A stretch of DNA of 64,000 nt, from contig NC_058518.1 of the NCBI RefSeq assembly GCF_904849725.1, positions 328,188,581 to 328,252,580 of the forward strand, in the 5' to 3' direction. Source of the stretch: Hordeum vulgare subsp. vulgare (Eukaryota > Streptophyta > Magnoliopsida > Poales > Poaceae). Position numbers and translations under genes: made by a program. This document shows, one piece after another, positions 34,128 to 47,108 of this stretch. Positions within the stretch are counted from its first letter, which is position 1. Each line of letters opens with the position of its first letter. Under the pieces are notes generated by a model. The model was given only the letters and a program-made list of their open reading frames with translations, ran no database searches and was not told the DNA's origin.

Positions 34128-35561
34128 AGAAAGTACGTTATATCGACTAGAGGGTGTGAATAGGAGATTTTCAGAATTTCATCACTAAGGAAATTCCTTT
34201 TGAGGAAATTCCTCACTGATGACTAACTTACAGCGGAAACAGTAAAGGATCAGGAGTGCAAAGTTTCACTACAACAGTTTTTCAGGATGAAGAATATGAA
34301 AACAGATTGCACAGTATGCAGGCACGCAGAAAACATATGAGGATTAACTCGCGTGATGACTAACTTACAGCGGAAACAACAAAGGATCAGGGGTGCAAAG
34401 TATCACTACAACAATTTTTCAAGGTGAAGAATATGAGAAGCAGTTTGCACAGTATGCAGGCACAGAGAAAAAACAGGTGAGGATTAACTCGCGTGAAGAA
34501 TTTGGGGTTGAGGAATTTCAGAGAAATTCTTCAGCAAATTCTTCAAACAGTGACAATGAAAATATTCAACATACAACATGAGGAATTGAAAGAGTTGAAG
34601 AAATAGAACCCGTTTCACAGTGAAGACAATGGTTGATGACCTAGTTCCAACTGCTATGACAGTTGTACATCTGGTTTGGAGCGGCTTGATATTGAAACCA
34701 AAAGACACACAGTCCCTACTGTATTCTCCTTGAGCTAAGAACACACAATTCTCGCCCAACACTCATGGTAAGTCTTCAGGGCAGACTTCCAAACCCTCAC
34801 AAACTTGGTCACCCGACGATCCACAATTGACTGCTGGATTGCTCTAGATCATGACGCCTAACCGTATGGAGGATGCACGGTCCTCAAAGGTAAAAGGCTT
34901 CGGTCCCACACAGGAACAAATTCTTCAGTGATGCTCAATCACTTGGTTTTTGGTTTGTGGTTTGGTGTTTGGGGTATTTCCTCACTGATGATTTACTCTC
35001 GAAGACTCTGAGGAATTTGGGTTGCTCTTATGACAAGTGTCAGTTTCTAACGGAGCAGCTAACCAGCTAATGGTTGTGGGGGCGGCTATTTATAGCCTGG
35101 GAGCATCCCAACATGATTTGACATTAATGCCCTTAAATAATATGACTGTTGGAGTGGATAAGATCGGTGATGTGGCGCGAATTGCGGCAACGGTCGGGAC
35201 CCTCAACTCTGAGAGTCCTCATGTCTCTCATATTCCTCAACTGAGGCTTTTGGTAGGATTAGGCTTGGGTTGAGCATCATGAGGAAATTCATTCCGAAGT
35301 GTTACCTCGACCCCCTTTAACAGTACAGTGTTCCTATGACTCAAGAGTGAAGAAAATAAAACAGAAAGAATAAATCCACACCATTGTTCCACGACCAATT
35401 TCTTCAGCCGAAGATGTACATTTTTAGGGGTCAATATTCATCGAATATTTCAAACTCCTCAGCGACTTATAGATCCTGTGTACACTCATGAACACATTAT
35501 ATACTTAACCTATAAGTCTTCAAACCACCAAAATCCCTAAGGGGCACTAGATGCACTTACA
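34128..35561 (-). mobile_element. 3' LTR of the SIRE-type element
   Basis: It is 1434 bp and ends GATGCACTTACA on the plus strand. The terminal base pair at 34128 is A instead of the T in the other LTR. A tandem duplication of about 137 bp (34218-34354 and 34355-34494) is present only in this LTR. It lacks about 115 bp found near 48229-48345 of the other LTR. Confidence 0.9.
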
Positions 35562-36017
35562 ATCTCCCCCTTTTTGGTGGTTGATGACAATTTGGTTAAG
35601 TCTTCAACGGGGATAATAATATGAAGTGTAAATACTCATTTGAGGAATTTGAAATCAAGATACAGAGAGACTCCCCCTGAAGATGTGCATATCTTGAGGA
35701 TTTTGCTTTTCACAGCAAATGCACATTGATGATTTATATCATGGAGATCTCCCCCTGAGTCTTGTAAATCATGCATACATATGACATATAATTCGAAGAA
35801 TTTGAGAATGCATGATGAGAAATGGTATCTGACGAATTCCATCATGCGTGCATTAATATTTTGAGGAATAAGCATGCGAAGAAAAACGTTCAAAAGTGTC
35901 AGAGTACTATCGGGCTTAAGTTACAACTCATTACATAAAACACTTCAGAAGAACCAAGAGTTTGTAACTTAATAAAGTTCATAAGCCCCAAAATATATCC
36001 CGCGTGAAAACTAACTC
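35562..36017 (-). other. Polypurine tract and 3' untranslated region
   Basis: On the minus strand AAAAAGGGGGAGAT (35562-35575) directly precedes the LTR. Further CTCCCCCTGA words on the plus strand near 35670 and 35750 give extra purine tracts. No coding sequence is seen. Confidence 0.75.
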
Positions 36018-39000
36018 TCAGATTTCTCCCCCTTTGTCATCAAGTGACGAAAAAGGGATAAAACTGAGGACTAACGCCCCTTGAAGACTTTCACTTCTTG
36101 GCAGTTGAGGAAGACGCGTGAGGATTCTTGGGAGCAAGCTTCCTCCTTGGACCAGTGGCAGTGTCTTCTTGGTCTTCATCAGGTTCAGTAGTGCGGAATG
36201 AAGAAAAGGAACTGTCCTCAAGGTCTGGAACTGGAATTGGCTTGAATTTCTTCTTTGGTGGCCATGACCATTTAAAGTCCTATGCAAACTCCAATTCTTC
36301 AAGTTCTGCTGGAGTCTTCAAATGAGCTAGTGTGGCCCAGGTGCGATCAAAAACCTCATGAAGATAGTGATGATTAAACTTCACTACATTCTGAGTCTCG
36401 TTGAGGGTTTTCACAATGGCACCGAATTGGCGTTTGACCCACTTGTGATTGTGATCGACCTTCTGATGAAGACTGAGGAGTAGCTCTGTGTTATTCATCA
36501 CCCTTGGAGCAGCTGGACTTGGCGGCTGTGTTTCAGTATCATCCCATGAAGAATATGCATCTCGTTCACGAAACTGGCTATCAAGGGACGACTTCCTTCA
36601 TCGATCACAGACTTGCCCTTTCCTTCAACTGGCTCAAATGTCTTCTTGTTGACTCTGATTGGAGGCATATATCCAAGGTGATCATTGAAATCAGCATGAT
36701 AGTTGATGTCTGACCTGTGTCTAATGAATCTCATGATCCATGGAGCGTAAATCTTCAGGTTAAAAGGTGACATAGCATTGTCAGCGAGATTCCTCAAGAA
36801 GAAATCGTGAAGGTTTATGGGGATACCATGGATAATGTTGAAGAGTATATTCTTCCTGATGCCTACAACATCTTCTTCATCATCATGACCCTTGATTGGC
36901 GCAAGAACACTCCACAGAATCCTGTAAACTGCCCTGGGTTCATACTTCATATCTTGGACCAGGAAGGTCGTTCTTGGTGGTTGATCCTTGGCCAAAGGCT
37001 TCATGAGGACTTCCATCAGCTTATGTGGCAGCTCCCGTTCATCATACATCTTCACGGCATTTTCTGAAGGAATTGACACAGGAAGTACTCGCATCAGCTC
37101 ATTTGCAGGGGCCTTGAAGTGTGTGTGCTGCGTCATCTAATCCAGCACCCAAGTGTTGATATCTGTTGGATCTCCAGAAATGTGCAAAGTTGCATAGAAT
37201 TGAAGAACGATGTCGTTGTTCCAATCGCAGATACCAGTGCAAAGTGGTAGCAATCCTGCTTCATGAAGAACGTTGAGGACTGGAGCGAAGCAAGGAATTT
37301 CTTCAAGCTCAACATGAGGAATATGCTTGTGCTGAAATATCTTATTTCTTCCACAAAGCACAAATGCATAATAGTCGAGATGTGTCCTTGTCCAAAACTT
37401 CATGTGCCTGATGCGGGGCTTTTCATAAGGATTTTCTCCGATGAAATACATGCGTTCTTCATAGAACGCTTCCTTCTGAAACTTTGGTCTCTTGGAGAAA
37501 GGCTGATGCTGCATAGGCTGAAGATTTTGCTGCTTTCCTTGAGGAGAGATGATCATGGCAGTCTCCGGATTGACAACCACAATTACAGTTTCTGTATTTG
37601 GCGCAGGGGCATTTTCTTCAGCATGTTCCTCAGGATGAGGAATTTCATCAACCTGTGCCTCAGGTTGAGGATTTTGCTTCGGGAGAGGATTTTCTTCAGC
37701 CTGAGCCTCAGGCGGAGGGTTTTGCTCAGGATTAGGAATCTCTTCATGCTGAGCCTCAGGTTGAGGGTTTTGCTCAGGATTTGGATTTTCCTCGGGCTAA
37801 GGATCTTCACCTTGGTTTTCCTCAGCTTGTGGAATTTGCTTGGAGGAGGAGCCAAATTCTTCCGCCGTTGCAGCTGATCCTTGAGCAGGTTCTTCAAGAG
37901 GAATGAATGTCTAAGGACTATTACCAATTTGAATTTCCTCATCAGTGTGTTCCTCAGACTGAGCAGTCTTCATTTCCTCATCAGTCAGATGCTCCTTATC
38001 TTCGCTCTCGAAGGGAATCATGGCATAGGATGGAGCAATCTTGAGAGGCACACCATCCAAAGGAGCATTTTCATCAAGAGATTTGAGGCGCTTGGCCTCT
38101 GTTGATTCTGGTGTTGAAGAAGCTTTTCTTTTCTTAGCTTCCGTTTCTGCAGCCCTGGTTTTCTTCACGTATGATGCAGACGGAGTCATTTTTTCACCTT
38201 TGAGGATTTTGGTGAAGGCATTTTCTCTTCAGGAGGCGGAGCCGTATCCATCCTGGCAGTTTCCTCAGCTTAAGCATTTTCTTCAGCTGGAGCAAATTCA
38301 TCAGCTGGAATTTCCTTAGCTATTTCCTCAATAGCCGGTGCATCAGCACGGCTTTCTTGAGGCATTTCCTCAGCAGGGGTTGCTTGTTCTTCCTCTACCT
38401 CAGGTTGCTGATGTTTTGCTGGAGGTGCAGCCTTTTTGTTGTAATCATCAACTGCGCTGGTTGCAAACTTGATGAAATTGTTCTTGAGACTTTGACGATC
38501 AGATAGCTTGGTATACTTGTCTGTCAAAGTCTTCAGTTCTGCCTGGGTTGACACAAGAGCATCAGGCGTCAGGCTGAGGAGATTTTTTGTGAGGAATTTC
38601 TCCTTCTTCAGCTTCGTAGCCTTTGCTTGTTTGGCTTGCGTCTCCTTCCACTTGGCCTCATTGATGAATGTGGCCACCATGTGGCTGGTGCCTAGGGGAA
38701 GCTTCAAGTCATCAATGGGTGTGTTAGGGTCATCATACAACACATTGATGTAGTCCAACAAGACTTTTGGGTCCATGGCCAAAGGAATGGCGCTGCCTGA
38801 AGCTTGAGCGACCCGCTCCTGCTTGTTTCTGATGATTGCTTGCAGTGTCTCATCATCATATTCATCACTTCCTTCTGATGCAGAAGGGACTTTGATGACA
38901 TTGCTTGGGCTGGGCCAGGTTCCTCTTCCAGCAGTCATCTTAGTCCTCAATGGAGTTGGTGAGGACTTTGTCTCTGAGCTTGTTGCAGAAGGAACAAAGG

Positions 39001-39738
39001 AGCTAGAGACAGTAGGCAGTTGCTTCACAATCTTCTTGTGTTCAGGCTTTGAGGCATGTTTGGTTGTTGATGGTTTTGGTGCAGACGCAGGCGCAACCTT
39101 CTGAAGCAATTTCTCCTGAGGCTTTGAAGCCTTTGATTTCTGTGGCACAGGCTTCACTTGAGGAATGGCCATGCGAGAAGTTTCAGCAGCTGAGGAGGTA
39201 GGTGCGGTAGCAGCAGCAACAGATTCTTCGTTGAATTTTCTCACAGCGGCTTCTGTTTGCTTCTGAAGCTTTGACAAATGTTTGGTCTTTTCCTCCGGAT
39301 AATCATAAATCGTCTTGAGGCTTGAAGGATGGGCATCCTGATGATCCTCAAGAGGAGGCCTTTTGCCAGGTGGCTTAAGAGCGAATTTGTTCACGTACTT
39401 TGGAGTGACGAATCGGTATTCCTTCCACTCCTTAGCCCACCTACATTCTATCTTTTGGAGCCTTATTTCCTCTTGGGAATTGTTTCATGCTCATCTGGTG
39501 TGCAATATTCCAAGTATATATCCTCAGGGATATCAATGGCAGTGTTCTGCTCGAGCTTCTTGCCACCCTTTTGCTTCCTTTCATCTTCCATTTTCTTCAG
39601 CTGAGGCTTTTGCTGAGGAAATTGAACTCGTGAGGATTCTGATGACAGTTGCAGATTTTCTTCAAGAAACGCTGCAAGTGAGTTAAGTTGATGAGAACCT
39701 AGAGATTCATCAGCTGACATTTTTGTACCTGTGAACAT
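36018..39738 (-). pseudogene. Envelope-like / additional ORF region of the SIRE-type element
   Basis: The region runs from 39738 leftwards. It begins with a short acidic/basic N-terminal block (to 39463), then 374 open codons (39394-38270) rich in Lys, Ala, Pro and Ser with coiled-coil-like stretches. A low-complexity Glu/Ala/Gln part follows (38189-37583), then a conserved globular block (37580-36498: FYEERMYFIGENPYEKPRI, YEPRAVYRILWSVL, PFNLKIYAPWIMRFIR) and a C-terminal tail to 36018. The parts lie in at least three frames, with stops near 38267, 37910 and 37137. Function is unknown. It sits downstream of pol, as in SIRE elements. Confidence 0.75.
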
Positions 39739-41127
39739 AGTATAGTTGCGAGGAATTTGGATAGGTCATATGCGTTCTCAGATTTGAAGAAATTGAAAAA
39801 AAAAGTTGAGGAATTTGACCAGTGGGTTGAGGAATTTGACTAAGCACTCTGATCTTGGGTTCCATAGTTGTACAGATTCGAAAATTTGCACAATTGAGGA
39901 ATCACGTGAAGAATTTTAGTTGCTTAGTGAAATTCATCAAGTGTTTGGGGAATAAGTAGTGTTTGAGGAATAGAGACTGATAGACACTGAGGAAAATCAG
40001 ATTCCAGGAATCTAAGGTAAAATAGTAGATTGAAAGGGACTGTAAAAATAGGATTTTATTTACCCTATATAGCACGCACGAAGAACAGAAGAAGTAGCAG
40101 TAGATGCTCTTCTGTGCGAGTCCACTGCGCCCTAACTTGGCTATAGAGGACGGCTACGGCGGCGGCGGACGAAGACATTCCTGTTCCGGCATGATTTCGG
40201 CGGCGGAGAGGTCGAGGCAGTGAAGTTGTTCCTCGCCGGCGATGAAGCTTCTAGCGGTGGCGCTAGGCCTTTGCTGTAGCGGAGAGGAGGTCGAGAGAGA
40301 ACGAAGAGTTTTGACCGGAGGGGATAAGGACATATTTATAGCTCAGGTGAAAACTGGCAGGCCGATTCTTTCGGACCGAACTACCCCTGTCCTTTCGTCT
40401 CCGCGGGACACGTGTAGCAACCGTTTAAAGCGGTGGAGATCGTGCTTATCTGATCATGGGAAGTGTGGTTCAGTTACTGTGTAACAAGATAAAAATCATT
40501 TTTGAGGATTTGAGGATTTTTGTTACAAAATCATCAGCTGACAAGGAGGCGGTGTGGATTTTGAACAAGGTTTCAAGTAGAACGCATATTAAGAATTGAA
40601 TAGATTGGGTGAGTATAGCATAGAGGGGAAGTAGAGTCCGATCACATTCACTTAGATGAAATATCAAGTTGAAGAAATAGCTATAACTAAATGTTGTTAA
40701 GGACTTTGAAATCATATATATATATATAGGCGAATGAAAATCATCAAGTGTTTTTGAAGAATTTGATTAACTTGAAGATTTTGTGACAAGGCGTCATGTT
40801 GATGAATTTTAGCTTTGAAGAAAAACACGTTTGAAGAAAATCAACTTTGAAGAACAACAATTTTGAAGAAAATCAATTTTGAGGAAAAACAACTTTGAAG
40901 AAATTCATCTTGAGGAATTTCAAAGTTGGGTGGTGACGTGACCCACCTTATAAGAATGATGATTTCAGGCGCCGCGTACAATTGTCGTAGGGCTCTGAGA
41001 ACCAAATTCTTCATTAATTTCCTCACACTAAGAATGATATTCTTCATTGGTTGAAGAAAATCGATTCTTCGTGTGTTGCACATCTATGTCATCAATTTTG
41101 CATAAGTGTTAGGATGTGTGCATGTTT
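39739..41127 (-). other. Spacer between pol and the envelope-like region
   Basis: Non-coding. It holds a (TA)n tract at about 40713-40728 and a degenerate tandem series of the word TTGAAGAAAAWCAAYTT (about 40805-40925). A GC-rich island at about 40130-40460, with a TATA-like TATAAAT on the minus strand near 40335, could be a promoter of the envelope-like ORF; this is inferred. Confidence 0.45.
40805..40925. repeat. Degenerate 17-18 bp tandem repeat
   Basis: Six or so imperfect copies of a purine-rich word close to TTGAAGAAAATCAACTT, lying just downstream of the pol stop on the minus strand. Confidence 0.6.
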
Positions 41128-42900
41128 TTACAAAACATTTGAAGATTCTAAGATATTTAGCTCACACCGCAACTTGCAAAACCTTCTCTCATCCAAGGGC
41201 TTAGTAAAGATATCTGCTAGTTGATCGTCAGTGTTCACATGGTCGATGAGGATATTTCCCTTGAGAACATGGTCCCGAAGAAAATGATGACGAATCTGGA
41301 TGTGCTTAGTCTTCGAGTGCTGCACTGGGTTGTATGCAATCTTGATTGCACTCTCATTATCACAGTAGAGAGGTACATTCTTCATGTTGATGCCGTAGTC
41401 CTTGAGAGTTTGCTTCATCCATAGAAATTGAGCACAACATGAACCAGCAGCAATGTACTCAGCTTTAGCAGTGGAGAGAGAAACGCAATTCTGCTTCCTT
41501 GAGGACCAGTAGACTAGTGATCTTCCGAGGAAATGACATGAGCCAGAAGTTGACTTGCGATCCACACGGTCACCAGCATAGTGAGAATCACAATATCCCA
41601 CAAGATGAAGATTTGAGCCCTTGGGGTACCATAATCCTAGTGTTGGTGTGTGAGATAAGTATCGAAGAATATGCTTCACAGCCTTATGGTGTGATTCCTT
41701 CGATTTTTCTTGAAAACGTGCACACATGCAAACACTAAGCATTATATTTGGCCTAGATGCACACAAATACAGTAAAGAGCCAATCATGGAGCGATATACC
41801 TGCTGATCGAATTCTTTACCATTTTCGTCAGTGCAGAGGTGGTCTTTGGTAGGCATTGGAGTCTTGGCACCTTTGCATTCATGCATGTCAAATTTCCTCA
41901 GAACATCCTTGAGGTATTTCTCCTGTGATATGAAGATCACATTGCGTTGTTGACGAATTTGAAGACCTAAGAAGAATTTCAGCTCCCCCATCATAGACAT
42001 CTGATATTCTTCACTCATCATGTAAGCAAATTCATCACTGTAACGTTTGTCAGTACAGCCAAATATGATGTCATCGACATATATCTGGCACACAAATAGT
42101 TCATTATCATAGGATTTTGTGAAAAGAGTTGGATCGAGTGAACCAGGTTTGAAGCCTTTCTTCATGAGGAATTCCTTCAATGTATCATACCACGCCCGAG
42201 GGGCTTGCTTGAGACCATAGAGAGCATTTTTGGGTCTGAAGACTTTGTCTGGATTCTTTGGATCCTCAAAACCTGGGGGCTGAGCAACATATACTTCTTC
42301 CTCGATCTTACCATTAAGGAGTGCACTTTTCACATCCATTTGATATAAGGTAGTGTTATGATGATTAGCATAAGCAAGTAGTATTCGAATAGCTTCAAGT
42401 CTAGCAACAGGTGCAAAAGTTTCATCAAAATCAATTCCTTCAACATGTGTGTAGCCTTGGCCTACAAGTCGTACCTTATTCCTCACCATTTGACCATCCT
42501 CATCTTGCTTGTTTCGGAAAATCCACTTGGTGCCGATGATATTGTGCTTTCAAGGATCTGGTCGTTTGACGAGCTCCCATACGTCATTCAGCTTGAATTG
42601 AAGAAGTTCATCTTGCATGGCTTGAATCCACTCTGGTTCCATGAAAGCCTCAACAACTTTTGAAGGTTCTGTGATAGACACAAAGGAAGAATGCCCACAA
42701 AAGTTAACTAAGTGTGAAGCTTTTGAGCGAGTGAGAGGACCTGGTGCGTTGATGTCATCGAGGATTTTGTCAAGTTCTACTTCATTTGCAATCCTCGGAT
42801 GAGCTGGTTGAGGATTTCGTCTGGGCTGAGGAATTGGTTCTGGAGTGATTTTCATCAGTGCTGGGAATGATTTCTTCAGCAATTTCCTCAATAGGAACAA
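41128..42900 (-). pseudogene. Copia reverse transcriptase / RNase H (one in-frame stop)
   Basis: From 42900 the frame enters the RT with EAFMEPEWIQAMQDEL and NDVWELVKRPDP, meets a stop at 42550, and continues in the same frame as 453 open codons. Those carry VARLEAIRILLAYA, MDVKSALLNGKIEEEVYV, the active-site box IYVDDIIFG, and an RNase H with the acidic residues of YCDSHYAGD, STAKAEYIAA and LYCDNESAI. The C-terminus DIFTKPLDERRF ends at 41128. Only one nonsense change separates this part from an intact RT/RNase H. In the family it copies the RNA genome into DNA and removes the RNA template. Confidence 0.9.
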
Positions 42901-43719
42901 TGTCTTCAGTAGCTTTGAGCTTTATTGCTTCCTCAGGAGACAGCTTATCTGGATCAGGAGGCAATTGCTCTCTTTGCGAGCCATTAGTTTCATCGAACCG
43001 CACATCTACAGTTTCAACAACCTTGTTGTGATAGGTGTTGAAGACTCTGTAGGTGTGCGAGTCCTTTTTGTAACCAAGTATAAAACCCTCATGTGCTTTA
43101 GGTGCAAACTTTGAGCTATGGTGAGGATCTCTAATCCAGCATTTTGCACCGAAAACTTTGAAATAACTTACATTGGGTTTCTTGTCAGTGAGGAGTTCAT
43201 ATGAGGTTTTCTTGAGGAATTTGTGAAGATATACCCTGTTGATGATATGGCAAGCAGTGTTGATTGCTTCAGGCCAGAAACGACGAGGAGTCTGATATTC
43301 TTCAAGCATGGTTCATGCCATCTCAACCAGAGTCCTGTTCTTTCTTTCGACGATGCCATTCTGTTGAGGAGTATAAGGAGCAGACAATTCGTGACTAATA
43401 CCAGGTTCATCAAGATAATTATGAAGACCAGTGTTTTTGCATTTTGTTCCATTATCACTCCTGATGTGTTTGATCTTGACGCCGAAGTTCGTTGAGGCCC
43501 TTGAGGAAAACCGTTTGAAGACTTCCTCACTTCAGTTTTATACAGAATGATATGCACCCAAGTGTATCTGGAATAATCATCAACTATGACAAAACCATAT
43601 GAAGATGCTGCATTTGTTAGAGTGGCATAATGAGTAGGTCCAAATAGATCCATGTGAAGCAATTCAAATGGACGAGTAGTGGTCATGATAGTCTTCGAGG
43701 GGTGTTTGGATCTGGTCAT
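42901..43719 (-). pseudogene. Copia integrase, frameshifted
   Basis: The core starts with ELLHMDLFGPTHYATLT and VDDYSRYTWVHI, giving the first catalytic aspartate in one frame. The SDNG aspartate lies near the frame break at about 43540-43440, and the glutamate is in PQQNGIVERKNR, readable in another frame near 43370. The frame from 43309 then gives the C-terminal part, with ACHIINRVYLH and FKVFGAKCWI, and a GKK-like acidic linker. All three DDE residues can be traced, but not in one frame. The enzyme inserts the cDNA into the chromosome. Confidence 0.8.
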
Positions 43720-44300
43720 TTTTCCAGACTCACAAGCACCCTAAAGGTGGTCCTTGAGGAATTTGACTGATTCGATGTCGATGACATGCTTCTTCTTCAC
43801 AAGTGTGTGCAAATTCCTCATGCCTCCATGACCAAGTCTTCGATGCCATAGCCACCCTTGTGAGGATTTTGCTAGTAAGAAAGTGGCTGGTTGAGGACCT
43901 GTAGAGAAATCAACAATTTACAAATCCCCTCTTCTAACACCTTTAAAGACTTTGGATCTGTCAGATTCCATGATGACAACACGTCTATATTTTCCAAAGA
44001 TAACAACCATATCAAGATCGCAAAGCATTGAGACTGACATGAGGTTAAACCCAAGGGATTCAACAAGCATCACTTTGTCCATGTGTCTGTCCTTGGAAAT
44101 AACCACTTTGCCAAGTCCCAATACCTTGCTTTTACCTTTGTCAGCATAAGTGATTTGCTTCAGGGATGATGAAGTTAGTGGCATATTCATCAGCAAGCTT
44201 TTGTCACCAGACATGTGATGTGTGCATCCACTATCAAGAACCCACTCAGTACTCTTGGGTTTGTCATCCTGTAGATGAATTAGTACAGCTTACCATCTCA
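43720..44300 (-). pseudogene. Copia protease and GAG-pre-integrase region, degraded
   Basis: Near 44240 the minus strand reads WVLDSGCTSHMSGDKSLL, the copia protease active site (D-S-G-C). It is followed by GKSKVLGLGKVVISKDRH and SLGFNLMSVSMLCDLDM, and by the HH-CC zinc region near 43800. Stops at 43918 and nearby break it. The position between gag and integrase agrees with copia order. Confidence 0.7.
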
Positions 44301-47041
44301 TATGCTTCAGACTTGAAGAATATGATATCAATTTCATCAGATATGAATTTCATCATAAACAGTAATTATGAGGACGTGTGAAATGTATTTTCATTTCATC
44401 AATGTTAGCTTGCATCCTATCAAGCATTTTCCTCGGGTCTCCAGCAAATTCTTTAGATGATGATTTTCATCTGGAGACCTGACCTGCAAAAGTGATTAGT
44501 TCAATTTCTTCACCGCACACATCTGAAGAGGTGGTAAAGAATTCATGATCCTGCGAGCACCATATGAGAAAGGGGGCATTGAAGCTAATGCACTTCTCTT
44601 TACAGTAGGGGGGTTAAAGTACTCAAACGAGTATGCAGAGAATTTCTTTGAGGATTTATGAACATGATGATTTGAATAATAATGCTCATATTCATATTCC
44701 GTGTACTTTCCCTGCAAGTTAGAAGCATTAGCACGGGTACGAGCATAATTTTGACCAGTGAGGATTTTGATCCTCTTGAAGACTTTGGTCCACCTGAGGA
44801 ATTTGATCTGGGGTTCAGATTCTTCATATGTGGTGTCATGAGGACATTGACCTAAAGATTATCAAGGAAACTCTTGGGGACCCAGATTTTCCTCAAGGGT
44901 GGTCCATTCTTGTAGTTAGTTCCAACATATCGAGCAAATACTTCACCAGATTTATTTTTGAACAGTTTATAGTTGGAGTCAAATGACTCATCTGAGGAAT
45001 AGGATCATTCACATGCAAAGCCTGTTAGATTGGATGGATCAACAGGAGGCCCTTTAGCAACAACCCATGAGGTTTTGGGATACTGCTTAGGTTTCCAGTA
45101 TGATCCATCAGCATTCAATTTCCTCTCAAAGGCAATTCCTTCTTTCCTCGGGTTCGTGTTCAAAATCTGCTTTTTGAGCACATCGCAAAGGGTTTGGTGC
45201 CCTTTGAGAATTTTGTACATGCCTGTTACATACAATTCCTTCAGCCCTGCATTTTCATCAGTGACATTTCTGGTTTCCTCAAGTGCGGAATTTTATACCA
45301 CAGGAGCAGTTGAAGAATTTGTAGCAATAGAAGCATTTGATGATTCTGGTGAAGAATTAAAAGTTTCACGTTCGATGCATTTAAGACATGGAGGAATGAA
45401 TTTTGCCTGAGCTGCACTGATTTGTTGAGCGAGTAATGAATCATTTTCCATACGAAGATCATCATGAGAAATCGTCAGCTTCTCAAGATCAAGTTTCCTT
45501 TGAAGAAGTTCATAGGAAAGTTTCTCATGATCCGCGAGGAGTGTGACATGACGATCTTGAAGATTATCAAATCTGGACTGAAGAATTTTCATATCTTCAA
45601 TGAGGATTTGGGTAAGATTCATTTCATCATTCAACAGATCATCGCTTCTGTCTAGTAGTTTTTGAAGCTTTTCTAGGGCAGTTTGTTGTTTAGTAGCAAT
45701 GATAGCAAGTTTACTGTAACTGGGTTTTTAATAATCATCAGGTTCACAGTCACTTGAATCAGAGGAGGAAGCATCATTCGGTACCTTTGAACCTTTTGCC
45801 ATGAAGTAATAGGTTGGAGCGAAGTCATCAGCATAGTCATCAGTGTGGATGGTGTTATCATTTTCTTCAAGGTTGAAGATTGACTTGCTGACGAATGTGG
45901 TTGCAAGTGCAAGACTAGCTTGTCCAGATACTGAGTCTTCATCGGAACCCTCCTCTTCATCACATTCCTCCGATTCTGCCTCAGAATCCATTTCTTTTCC
46001 AATAAGTGCCCGAGCTTTTCTGAAACTAGTCTTCTTGTGTGATGAGGACTTCGAGGATGAGGATTTTGAAGATTTCTTCTTTTTCTTCTAATCATCAGAA
46101 CTTTCATCCTTCTATTTCTTCTTGTTTGATTCCTTCACCCAACGAGGACAATCAGCAATGTAGTGACCTAATTTCTTGCATTTGTGGCAGGTTCTTTTCT
46201 TGTAGTCCTCAGATGAAGATTCTGATTTCCTCATATCTCTTCTTGAAGATTTACCAAACTGACCACGTGTTGTAAACTTCTGGAATTTCCTCACGAGTAT
46301 TGCAAGCTCCTGTCCAAATTCTTCAGGATCACCAATGCTGCCATCCGAGTCTTCTTCTTCGGATGAGGAAATTGCTTTGGCCTTCAGTGCACGAGGTCTA
46401 GAATAGCTTGGTCCATACAGATCTCTCTTTTCTTCTTGTTGGAATTCATGAGTATTGAGTCTTTCGAGTATATCAGCAGGATCAAGCATCTTGTAGTCTC
46501 GTCTTTCTTGAATCATCATAACCAAAGTATCAAATGAAGAATCCAAAGATCTTAGCAGTTTCTTCACAACTTCATGGTCAGTAATGTCTCGAGCTCCCAG
46601 TGCTTGCAGTTCACTTGATATGTTAGTGAGGCGATCAAAGGTATCTTGGCAGCTTTCATTGTCAAGCCTCTTGAAGCGATTGAAGAGATTGCGAAAAACA
46701 TCAACACAAGAATCACGCTGGATTGATACTCCTTCATTTACTTTGGACACCCTTTCCCAGATTAGTTTTGCTGAGCCCAAAGCAATCACTCTGCCATACG
46801 GACCTTTGCTCAGATGGCCACAAATGATATACTTCGCTTGAGAATCAAGTTGCTTGAATTTCTTCACATCAACGGCAAAGACAGTAGCAGTGATGATAGG
46901 GACGCCATGTTCCACAATATACCAGAGATCATTGTCAATAGCTTGTAGATGCATCTGCATCTTGGTCTTCCATAAGGGAAAGTCCTTTCCTTCGGAAGTA
47001 GGACACCCTGCAGTAACCTTGATCATGCCTGCAGTCGACAT
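44301..47041 (-). pseudogene. Copia gag with coiled-coil extension (SIRE type), nonsense-broken
   Basis: The first 309 codons (47041-46112) are open from an ATG and hold a UBN2-type gag core (SEGKDFPLWKTKMQMHLQAI, IWERVSKVNEG) and an intact zinc knuckle CHKCKKLGHYIADC. The same frame continues through stops at about 46112, 46091, 45728 and 45292 to an acidic stretch, a long coiled coil (45634-45420) and the conserved C-terminal block FERKLNADGSYWKPKQYPKT near 45100. The frame is kept, so single nonsense changes, not indels, inactivated this part. The N-terminal start is supported by the primer site 54 bases upstream. Confidence 0.85.
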
Positions 47042-47094
47042 AACTAAAACTCCAGGTGGTTAAACCAAAATCACACAGAACAAGGGAGTACCTT

Positions 47095-47106
47095 GCTCTG
47101 ATACCA
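47095..47106 (-). other. Primer binding site, tRNA-Met type
   Basis: The minus strand reads TGGTATCAGAGC directly after the LTR end, separated from it by two bases. Confidence 0.9.
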
Positions 47107-47108
47107 AT

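Noticed and set aside
37263..37877. A 204-codon plus-strand ORF rich in Leu and Arg
   Set aside because: It is the complement of the low-complexity part of the minus-strand envelope-like ORF, with no independent support.
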